A DNA stretch of 10,438 nucleotides from Triparma columacea (taxonomy: Eukaryota; Sar; Bolidophyceae; Parmales; Triparmaceae): contig BRYA01000392.1 in the NCBI GenBank assembly GCA_030267965.1, positions 1-10,438 on the forward strand, written 5' to 3'. A model generated the notes under the pieces. The model ran no database searches and was not told the origin of the DNA. It saw only the letters and a program-made list of their open reading frames with translations. A program made the position numbers and the translations under genes. Of the stretch, positions 1 to 8,000 are shown in pieces. The number at the start of each line of letters is the position of its first letter. Within the stretch, counting starts at the first letter, position 1.

Positions 1-71
1 CCTAACCCTAACCCTAACCCTAACCCTAACCCTAACCCTAACCCTAACCCTAACCCTAACCCTAACCCTAA
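1..71. repeat. Telomere repeat array (CCCTAA)n
   Basis: About twelve perfect head-to-tail CCCTAA units (TTAGGG on the other strand). The C-rich strand reads 5' to 3' inward, as expected at the left end of a linear eukaryotic chromosome. The array decays at 72-80 into a single degenerate unit (ATCTTAACC) before the subtelomeric satellite starts. The perfect homogeneity and position at the window edge argue for a true chromosome end rather than an interstitial tract. The TTAGGG type occurs in stramenopiles, animals and many fungi, so it does not identify the organism alone. The true array is probably longer than assembled. Confidence 0.97.
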
Positions 72-80
72 TCTTAACCA

Positions 81-290
81 CTTCAAACCACTTCAAACCA
101 CTTCAAACCACTTCAAACAACTTCAAACAACTTCAAACCACTACAAACCACTACAAACCACTACAAACCACTACAAACCACTACAAACCACTACAAACAA
201 CTACAAACAACTACAAACAACTACAAACAACTACAAACAACTACAAACAACTACAAACAACTACATACAACTACAAACTACATACAACCA
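81..290. repeat. 10-bp subtelomeric satellite
   Basis: About nineteen 10-bp units in exact register from 81 to 270, then a broken tail to about 290. The unit is CTTCAAACCA near the telomere and drifts to CTACAAACCA and then CTACAAACAA further in. Identical variants sit in blocks (three, two, one, five and seven copies), which suggests local expansion by slippage or unequal exchange. Every unit has an AAA run at 10-bp spacing, close to one helical turn. No G occurs on the + strand. No coding potential. Confidence 0.93.
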
Positions 291-410
291 CCACCATCCT
301 CTTCACTTCACTTTTCTTCACTTCTCTTTACTTTCTTTTTACTTCACTTTACTTCTCTTCACTTCTCTTTACCTCTCTTTACTACACACTAACACACACA
401 CCCAAACACC
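291..410. repeat. Degenerate CTT/CTTCA-rich simple repeat
   Basis: Polypyrimidine-rich sequence built from variants of ACTTCTCTTT and CTTCACTT, still with no G on the + strand. The repeats are irregular, with no clean unit length. No gene or RNA structure is visible. Confidence 0.7.
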
Positions 411-850
411 ACTCTACCTTATTCTCTTCTCTCCCCTACTCTCTTCTCTCAACTCCTCTAACACACTCATACACACACTTTCTTTCTCTCACACCCAAAC
501 AAACACACACCATTCTACCTTATACTCTTCTCTTCACTACTCTCTTCTCTCAACTCCTCTAACACACTCTCTTCTCTCTCTCACACACACACACACACCT
601 TCACCTTATACCCTTCTCTCCCTTACTCTCTTCTATCAACTCCTCTCTCTCCCTCACACACACACAAACTCACACACTCACACCACCTCACGCTCTACCA
701 TACCATACCCTTCTCTCTGCTACTTTCTCCTCCTAACTCCTTTCTCTCTTTCTCTTTCTCTCTCACACACACACACACACACACTCAAAGACAACTCCTT
801 CTTACACCTTCCTTTCCACTACTGTCTTCCCTCAATTCCTTTCTCTCCCC
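411..850. repeat. Degenerate ~85-100 bp tandem repeat with CA microsatellites
   Basis: A motif of the form CTACCTTAT, then CTCTTCTC, then CTACTCTCTTCTCTCAACTCC, followed by a CA-rich tail, recurs about 101 bp apart (414 and 515). More diverged versions follow near 602, 695 and 800. The CA tails include runs at 582-598, 655-666 and 764-784. The copies differ by substitutions and variable CA and CT lengths, so this is an old, decaying minisatellite. The + strand is almost G-free (first G at 692). Confidence 0.65.
764..784. repeat. (CA)n microsatellite
   Basis: About ten uninterrupted CA dinucleotides within the subtelomeric CT/CA-rich tract. It is the longest pure dinucleotide run in the window and likely length-polymorphic. 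Confidence 0.9.
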
Positions 851-1210
851 TTCAAAACCACAATCGCCCTCATTTATTTGTCCCCAACCACCCAATTTCA
901 CCCTATCCTGCTGCCTTTCCCTACCTCACATCTCCCCCCTTTCACTGCTTCCTGTCCCTCCCCTCATCTGATCTCTTCCCCATCATCTCTCCTGATACCA
1001 TTCATTAACTAAAATACACTCTCTTAATGCTATACTTCCCTGCAAAACAATGACATCACACCCCATCAGTCTCAGTTCTTCCCTCTCCTCCACCTTTCAC
1101 TTACCTACTCAATACTCACCCCACACACCCTCTTTCCTTACACTCAATCTCCAAACCCCACATCCAAAAATCCTTTTTATCAATACACACTACTCTAAAA
1201 TGTATTTCAT

Positions 1211-1216
1211 TTTATT
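1211..1216 (-). terminator. Possible AATAAA polyadenylation signal
   Basis: TTTATT on the + strand reads AATAAA on the minus strand, about 186 nt past the stop codon of the minus-strand gene. This is a plausible polyadenylation hexamer in a T-rich region, but a six-base motif is weak evidence and many protists do not use it. Confidence 0.25.
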
Positions 1217-1349
1217 CCAATACAAAATTGAACTCTCTAGTTTTTTTCCTCCCTCATCTTCCTAATTTGTAACACTTACTTGTGTTTTACCTATTTTCTT
1301 GTTGATCCTTCTTATCATTTTATGTTTTTTAACTATATTCCGATCTTTA

Positions 1350-1370
1350 TGTGAATTTTTTCTTTTCACA
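1350..1370. repeat. Short inverted repeat in the 3' flank
   Basis: TGTGAA and TTCACA are separated by nine pyrimidines, giving a 6-bp perfect stem 31-52 nt past the stop of the minus-strand gene. A second small inverted repeat (AACAC, six bases, GTGTT) lies at 1271-1286. Either could fold in the 3' untranslated RNA, but the stems are short and could be chance. Confidence 0.3.
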
Positions 1371-1401
1371 TTTAAATCGCTTCATCTTTTTCCCCTTCTT
1401 C

Positions 1402-4140
1402 CTAATCTTCTATCGGAACAACACTGCTTACTTTACCCTTCCCACCTCCTATCCCTATAATATCTCCACCATCAGCACTTCCAATACTTGCTCTCCCAGT
1501 ACTTCCCCTCAAAGCACTTGCTAGACCACCCTCAGCTTCAGCATCAACACTTGCTCTCCTGACACTCTCTCTCCTTCTAGCATCTCCTGCTCCTGGAATG
1601 TATTCAACTGGCACTCTAGCTCTCATAGCATCATCAAACCACTCTGGCTTCTCATCCTCCCATCTTTCCCAATTTGCCTGTACCCAAGTTCTTACTTCTT
1701 CTTCAATTGATTTCCAATAACGTTTTGAGTTTGTAAAAATTGCTCTTGCCTTCTTTTTATCATCGTTTGAATTTCTAAAGCGGGCAAGTGCACCATCTTT
1801 TCCTTTCACCAAACTGTAGAAGGTGCCCAAGTATTTTTTCTCGATGCTAAAGAAATATACAGCAAACAACACAACTGTACATGGAATAAGTATTCCAACT
1901 ACTTTCCATGCTAATGTAAGCCCTTTATCTGCAACACCTCCCCTTTCAGCTACTAATATTGCTACTGGAAGACTTCCCATTGTCAAAACAAGACCAAACA
2001 ACCAATAGGCTCCTCCAACTTCATTAGGATGTCTAAATTGCGCTATTGAAGTAAAGTCTACAATGATCTTTACCACAACTCTCATTACAATACTCGTCAC
2101 GATCTCCAAGTTACCGCCGGTTGGGAACCAGTACCAGAAGTCACCTCTCAATATCTTAACCAATATGTACAGACCAAGGTCGGCTCCGATGTAAAGAAAG
2201 GCCCAACTACCTCCCATCAGCCCAAGTAGAACTATTGTTGTACATCTTATAAGAAGCATCCCTGCTGTCAAGAGCATCATGGAAACAAATACTACTGTTC
2301 TCTTGCTTGCGTTTGCAGGTATATACCCATAAAAGTCTGGTGAATCTTCTCTCTTATCAGGGTCAGTGTCCCAGTCATAACTTATTGTTGCAGAGGCAAA
2401 GCCTGTTGTAATTGCTGACACTGCAACAGAAAGCCATGCTGAAGTTCCAACATCTTTGTCACTTGATGCTATTGCCATAAGTTGTATGATCACTCCAGGT
2501 ATAGCTTCTGCGAACATTTCAGCCCCTTTCATGTATGTATTCTCTACCATTGGGTGAACAGCTGTCCCTAACTCTTGTTTTCCTCCCTTCGCAATCCTAT
2601 AAGCATCAACAGCCGGTTTAAACCCAATTAAAATAGGAAACCATTCCCTTAACACTTTTTTCATTCCCAAATTTTTGTTCTGTGCCCAAACAGCTAACAT
2701 TTGAATCCCAATTGATGCTACTAAACTTGCCATAGAAGCCTTAAAGTACCCATACTGCTCATCACTCCAAAACATGTACGTCACATACACATCAGTTAGC
2801 AAATCTGCCATACTAGTGATAGCCCCAACAGTCACCCTCAACTTCAAACCCCAAGGAACTTCCTCCAAAAGCCTGTAGCTAATTGTCTCAAGCATAGGTC
2901 TGAACCATTCATACTCCTCATCAAGCTCCAGTAAAGCAGGGAAATTTAATATGAAGACATCCACTGCAGCAGCTGGCTGAGTATTAATAGCCAAACGCCT
3001 TGCTAGAGACTCTCCAATCTCCCTTCCTTCCTTCTCTTCTAGCTCTATAGCCTTACCCTCTACCTTCCTAAATTTGCACAGCTTGTTCTTGACAACAGCG
3101 CCAAGCATTGGTGTGACAAACGCATACTTCTCTACAGCCTGTCTCAGAAAATGGTTTGACCCTATAAATGACCTGACAGCTTCCTCCTTTGTCATTCCCT
3201 TCTTCCTGAAACTCAATGCAACCAACAGTTGCTCACCCAACAACTTTCCCATTTGTTTAGGATCTAAACCTGTATAGTCTTGTGTAGTATCATTCCCAGC
3301 ATGTGAAGCAATCAGTGCGCCTCCACTGTCCAAGCCAACACTTGCTCTCCTAATATTTGCTCTCAAAGCACCTGCTAGACCACCCTCAGCTGCAGCATCA
3401 ACACTTGCTCTCCTCACACTCTCTCTCCTTCTAGCATCTCCATCTGCTGGAATGAAATCTTCAGGTACTTTAGCCTTCATGACATCAGTAAACCAGTCTG
3501 GTTTCTCCTCTTCCCATTTAGCCCAGTTTAACTCAACCCACCTCTTAACTTCTCTTTCTATTGAGACCCATTGATGCTTTGAGTTTCCTAAAACCTTAAA
3601 CTTCACTGCCTCATTTTCTTCTTCAAGAAAAAAGGCCATTGAAAATTCCTTGCCTTTCTGTAGACTCCAGAAGGTGTGCAAGTACTTCCTATCAATGTTC
3701 AAAAAGAAAGCAGCCAAGCATAGGGTAGTTATTAGTACGCTATAGTTCGCCATTGATGATGCTATATCAATTGCCTTCTCATCAACATAGGGTGAAGCTA
3801 TATATATTGACATGGATAGGCTCCCCATTGTCAACATAAGACTAAATGACCAATACACTCCCCCAACTTCATTAGGATGTCTAAATTGCGCAATAGAGGT
3901 AAAGTCTGCAATGATCTTTATAATCACTCTCATTAGAATGCTAGACACGATTTCTATATTACCCCCCAATGGCAACCAGTACCAAAAGTCTCCCCTCAAA
4001 ATTTTAACCAAAATGTACAGACCAAGGTCAGCTCCAATGTAGAGAAAGACCCAACTACCTCCCATCAACCCAAGAAGGACTATTGTTGTACACCTTATTA
4101 GAAGCATCCCTGCAGTGAACAGCAACATCGAAACAAACAC
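1402..4140 (-). CDS. Continuation: end of membrane module A plus complete module B
   Basis: 912 codons whose only boundary 'start' is GTG at 4140. The frame is actually open back to 4161, and the first ATG is at 4128. It is not an independent gene, because its first residues (FVSMLLFTAGMLLIRCTT) match the interior of its own second module at 618-634. Residues 1-235 finish module A with membrane segments near 2-32, 95-118 and 131-148. The linker at 237-268 carries RRRESVRRASV. Module B spans about 291-850, with hydrophobic segments near 434-456, 465-485, 545-558, 566-586, 614-643, 645-664, 680-697, 711-732 and 742-764. Conserved blocks include EAIPGVIIQL, LRGDFWYW and DFTSIAQFRHPNEVGG. RRRESVRRASV recurs at 855-865 before a Gly/Ser-rich tail. 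Predicted to be a multi-pass membrane protein; the biochemical function is unknown. Some motifs resemble XK-related scramblases. Confidence 0.82.
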   Translation of the reverse strand: MFVSMLLFTAGMLLIRCTTIVLLGLMGGSWVFLYIGADLGLYILVKILRGDFWYWLPLGGNIEIVSSILMRVIIKIIADFTSIAQFRHPNEVGGVYWSFSLMLTMGSLSMSIYIASPYVDEKAIDIASSMANYSVLITTLCLAAFFLNIDRKYLHTFWSLQKGKEFSMAFFLEEENEAVKFKVLGNSKHQWVSIEREVKRWVELNWAKWEEEKPDWFTDVMKAKVPEDFIPADGDARRRESVRRASVDAAAEGGLAGALRANIRRASVGLDSGGALIASHAGNDTTQDYTGLDPKQMGKLLGEQLLVALSFRKKGMTKEEAVRSFIGSNHFLRQAVEKYAFVTPMLGAVVKNKLCKFRKVEGKAIELEEKEGREIGESLARRLAINTQPAAAVDVFILNFPALLELDEEYEWFRPMLETISYRLLEEVPWGLKLRVTVGAITSMADLLTDVYVTYMFWSDEQYGYFKASMASLVASIGIQMLAVWAQNKNLGMKKVLREWFPILIGFKPAVDAYRIAKGGKQELGTAVHPMVENTYMKGAEMFAEAIPGVIIQLMAIASSDKDVGTSAWLSVAVSAITTGFASATISYDWDTDPDKREDSPDFYGYIPANASKRTVVFVSMMLLTAGMLLIRCTTIVLLGLMGGSWAFLYIGADLGLYILVKILRGDFWYWFPTGGNLEIVTSIVMRVVVKIIVDFTSIAQFRHPNEVGGAYWLFGLVLTMGSLPVAILVAERGGVADKGLTLAWKVVGILIPCTVVLFAVYFFSIEKKYLGTFYSLVKGKDGALARFRNSNDDKKKARAIFTNSKRYWKSIEEEVRTWVQANWERWEDEKPEWFDDAMRARVPVEYIPGAGDARRRESVRRASVDAEAEGGLASALRGSTGRASIGSADGGDIIGIGGGKGKVSSVVPIED
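1483..3270 (-). repeat. Membrane module, copy B (coding tandem duplicate)
   Basis: Second copy of the module, complete in a single frame, ending in the RRRESVRRASV motif and a Ser/Gly-rich tail. A 62-bp block at 2366-2427 is identical to 4207-4268 in copy A, synonymous sites included. Neighbouring stretches, for example the C-terminal soluble part around 1700-1950, have diverged strongly in both DNA and protein. Confidence 0.9.
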
Positions 4141-5096
4141 TACTGTTCTCTTGCTTGCTTTTTATACCCATAGAAGTCTGGTGCATTTTCTCTCCTAGCA
4201 GGGTCTGTGTCCCAGTCATAACTTATTGTTGCAGAGGCAAAGCCTGTTGTAATTGCTGACACTGCAACTGAAAGCCATGCTGAAGTTCCAACCTCTTTGT
4301 CACTGGTTGCTATAGCCATAAGTTGGATGATCACTCCAGGAATTGCCTCAGCAAACATCTCAACCACTTTCATGAATGTCATCTCAAACATTGCGTCAAA
4401 TGCAGTCCCAACCTCTTGCTTTGCTCCAGTTGCTACCCTGTAAGCATCAACTGCAGGCTTGTACCCTATCAAAATAGGAAACCACTCCTTAAGCACCCTC
4501 TTCATCCCCAACTTCTTGTTCTGTCCCCAAACAACAAGCATCTGTAGCCCAATTGACACTGCCAAACTTGCCAGAGAAGCCTTAAAGTACCCATACTTCT
4601 TATCTCTCCAAAACTTATGTGTCACATACACATCAGTCAGCAAATCGACCATGCTTGTGGCAGCACCAACAGTCACCCTTGCCTTTAAGCCTAGGCTAGA
4701 CTTCATAAATAGTTTCATAACAATCTCCTCAAGCATGGGCCTTAACCACTCTTGTTCATTCATGACTTCTTGCACTTCAGTGAATTGATGTGACCACTCA
4801 TCTACAGCATGAGCAGCAGTTGCTGTTGTCAGCATGACTGCTGTCATTGCACTTCCAATCTCCCACCCCCTGGCTTCCTCCTCACTCTTATCTTCTCCCT
4901 CATTTGTCGCTCTCCTTTTAAATTTGTTCATAACCACAGCATACAGCATAGTTCTCATGAAACCATGCTGCTCTGTAATCTCTCTCAGTGCCCTATTGGC
5001 AGCAATATATTCCCTCACGACCTCAACTTTACTGTCCCTGACTTTCCTTTTCTTCACTCTCTCCATCAGCTGCTCTCCAAACCTCCTCCCATCCTG
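3337..5096 (-). repeat. Membrane module, copy A (coding tandem duplicate)
   Basis: First copy of an approximately 590-residue module, aligned to copy B (1483-3270). The order of blocks is the same: helical segment, WLRPMLE, DLLTDVYVT, GYFKAS, EWFPILIG, PGVIIQLMAIA, DWDTDP, LLIRCTTIVLLG, FRHPNEVGG, the acidic-Trp helix ending KPDWF, and the RRRESVRRASV linker. It contains the frameshift. DNA identity to copy B is patchy, highest around 4021-4270 and 3362-3440. Confidence 0.9.
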
Positions 5097-8000
5097 TTCC
5101 CCTGCTTCTGTGCTCTTCAGAAGGTTGTCAAAGTAGTGAGCAGCGTCAGTTGCCATGCTCAGGTGCTTAATTACACTATTTTTGCTGGCAGCCCTTCCTA
5201 AACCCTCATGTCTAGTCATCATTTCAATGTCTGTCTTCGTCAGGCCAGCCTCTGAGGACCTTACAGCTGTGAAATGCCCTTCGTGTTCAACTGTGATTAC
5301 AAGTGTCTTGTTGTCAACTCTGTGAATCACAAGTTGGGATTCAACTCCACTTTTAAAGTCCCAAAAGAATGCTGCAACTTCCTTGTAGGATGCTCTCACA
5401 GTTATTGAAGTCTTTCCCCATCCCATTCCCTTCTCTGTCTTTATCATTGTTGTTCCAGACAATGCACTATTGTTGATCTCTTGAGCTCCTTCAATCTCGT
5501 CGAAGTGACTTTCAATCCCTGGTGTTCCCTCAATTGCAATCTCCTCGAACTTTTCAATGGTCTGCTGTCTCTTAAAGGCATCAATCTCTTTGCTCTTGTC
5601 AAACTTCTTCCTCATTGTTGACAGGAACGTAAGAAATTTTGCTGCTACTCTGTTCACAAATGCTGTGGGAATTATACCTGCAAAATCTACCTTTGTTGTG
5701 AAGGTCACCTTCGTTTGGTGTATATCTCCAATTGGATCCAAAGCTTGTATGGTCCAAACTGTTGATGCAGAACCCAACACGTTAACGCTTGGTGATGATT
5801 TGTTGGTGTCGGCAACATTGATGGTAACCTTCCTGTCCTCCTTTTTCCATGTTATTGTTGTTCTGAATTCTCTGAAAGAGAAACCGGGGATCCTGAGGTC
5901 TCTGGTGGAATTGTAATTGAGAGAATGATGGTTGATGTGCTCTACATCAACAGAGACTAAACCGTGCTGCTTCATGTTCCTTCTTGTTTCTCTAGAATCC
6001 AGGTCTGTTATTACCCAGGCAGCACAAATCTCTAGTGATTCATCCAGCACAGTAGTGGCAAAACCAGTCCCACTGCTTGCCCCATCAACATGAACTCGCT
6101 TCATCTTGACCCTCTCATCAGGACTCTTCAGTTCATCAAAGTTCTTATCCACCTTGCACTTCTCATAAAACTCCTTCCCCTTCTCAATGGCCTCCTCCTC
6201 ATCATCTGTATAATCTTGAGGTTCGTTCTTGATAATGTTGGCAAGAGAGACCAGTGCAGCTTTGTCAACTTCCTTGCTCTGATCAAAAGTTCTTGACATG
6301 CTGTCTAAAATTTTCAGAGCCTTTGGCATTCTTTTGTCCAAAACGGAAGTGCGAACATATCCACCAAGGTCAAAGTATAGGAGAGTCCTAATATTACACT
6401 GAGGTATGCTCCCAACACTCTTTATGTTGGTTGCAGTGATAAGCAACTTTGAAGTTCCTCTCACCAGCTTTCTTGTGTTTTCTCCGTAATCTGGGTTCCC
6501 GTCCACTGATATCCCTGCTACAGTGTAACTACCGTTTTCTTCCTTCCTCCAAACGAACTTGACCATAAAGTCGCGGTTGTTGAGAAATTTTGGCATCTTC
6601 TTGATGAAGGCGACGAGCTTCTCGTTTATCCTATTATCTGCCTTTCTAATCTCAAATCTAGCAAGATTTCCCTCTTCCCTGTCAATTCGCGTCCTCTCCC
6701 TGCTGCAGTACTCAAAGAACCATGCAGCTGCCTCCTCTGCAGTGCAATCTGCTGTACTTTCCCCTTGTCCAAGAGCAAGGCTCCTCTCTCCCTGTACCTG
6801 TTGCTGGTACTTGATTTTCATCTTCACTCCCGCGTAAGGTGACTCAAGAGGCCCCCACCCTTTTTCATCCTCCCCACCAAAGAGCTTCTCCAACTCCCCA
6901 AACACCTTCTTCTGGTCCTCCTCCAAGTCAACACCCTCCCTCATCCTCTCCACCAAGGCCCCCCTGACCTCAGCATCAACCTTCTTCCTATTCCTCCTGA
7001 ACTTCTTCTGCAACCTGTTGGCCTCAACAAGCTGATTCTTTACAAGGTACTCAATGGCATTGTCCATCACTGTCTTATGAATGCCACTAAATTTCAGATC
7101 AACTGTCTGAATGCGTGTCACCCTACAGACATTTGGAGCAATCTCATTGAAGAAGTAGACACCTGTAGTCTCTGCTAGCACAAATCCTTCCTTACTGAGG
7201 TCCTTGAAGCCTCCTCCTGGGCACTCTGTCAGCGGCACAAAAGCTACCATGTAGGAAGTCTGGCCATTCTCAAGTTTAACCTCCTTCCACACGAACCACA
7301 TCTCAAAGAGTCGATTGGTGGTGGCAGGGACCTTCACACACCAATGTTGATGCAAGCTTCTAGTTCTGTCGAAATCATTCCTGATAACCCTTGGTAAGTT
7401 CCCTTGATTTTTTAAGTGCTCCTCTGATCGCGCGAATGTGTCAAGCAGAAATTGCTCTGCCAATACACCCTTTGCTGACTTGTCCACAGTGACCCCAAAG
7501 GCTGCCCACACCTTGTCCCCCTCTCTCCACAGGAACTTGTCAATGCCCTCCGTCAGTGTCCCCTTGACTCTCTTTCCCTTCTTGTAGAGTTTCTCCTCCA
7601 GCCCTGCAACACTTTCCAGCATCCTTTCCTCTTCCTCAGTAAGAGTTGGCACATTGGGCATGACCTTTTCCACAAAGTGCGCCTTCCTCCGCTCGTCAAT
7701 GACTGCAGGCTGTCTGAACTTCTTCATGACTTCGTCTAGAATTCCCTTCAATGAGGTATAGGCAGACTTGGTGTACTTTTTCCCGTCACTTTTGAAACTA
7801 GGGCGCGCACTCTTGAAACTAGGGCGCGCACTTATGAAACTAGGACGCGCACTCTTTGAGCTTTTGTTTGTGCTAATGCCAACTTCCGATTTTGTCCCTG
7901 TTACCCTCTCCTCTGCCTTAAGAGTTCCCACCATGGTGACTGCAGTTTGTCCAAACTCAAAATCAGTGAGGCTGAGCTCGCCCTTAATGACACCTCGCTT

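Larger units (their letters stand above)
851..1401. other. Gene-free CT/AT-rich subtelomeric spacer and 3' flank
   Basis: About 550 bases with no supportable gene. The left part is pyrimidine-rich and low in G; from about 1200 onward it becomes T-rich. The only + strand open frame (1050-1265) encodes a Ser/Pro/Thr-rich, low-complexity peptide, as expected of CT-rich DNA, and I do not call it. The right part is the likely 3' untranslated region of the minus-strand gene ending at 1402. Confidence 0.7.

Noticed and set aside
81..290. CRISPR array
   Set aside because: The 10-bp units are contiguous with no spacers, and the setting is a eukaryotic chromosome end.
1050..1265. Small + strand open frame of 71 codons
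   Set aside because: The peptide is Ser/Thr/Pro/Leu low-complexity, typical of CT-rich DNA, with no recognisable domain or start context.
4138..4140. GTG as a start codon of a separate 912-codon gene
   Set aside because: A eukaryotic nuclear gene would not normally start at GTG, and comparison with the duplicated module shows that this point is internal to a membrane domain.
4140..4170. Short intron explaining the frame change
   Set aside because: GT...AG pairs in this interval would remove 25 or 28 nt, neither giving the required phase, and introns this short are not expected.
4809..5201. 130-codon + strand open frame opposite the large gene, with several similar ones (7768-8169, 5557-5916, 8169-8474)
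   Set aside because: They lie wholly antisense to a frame with clear domain structure and have no family resemblance; they are shadows.
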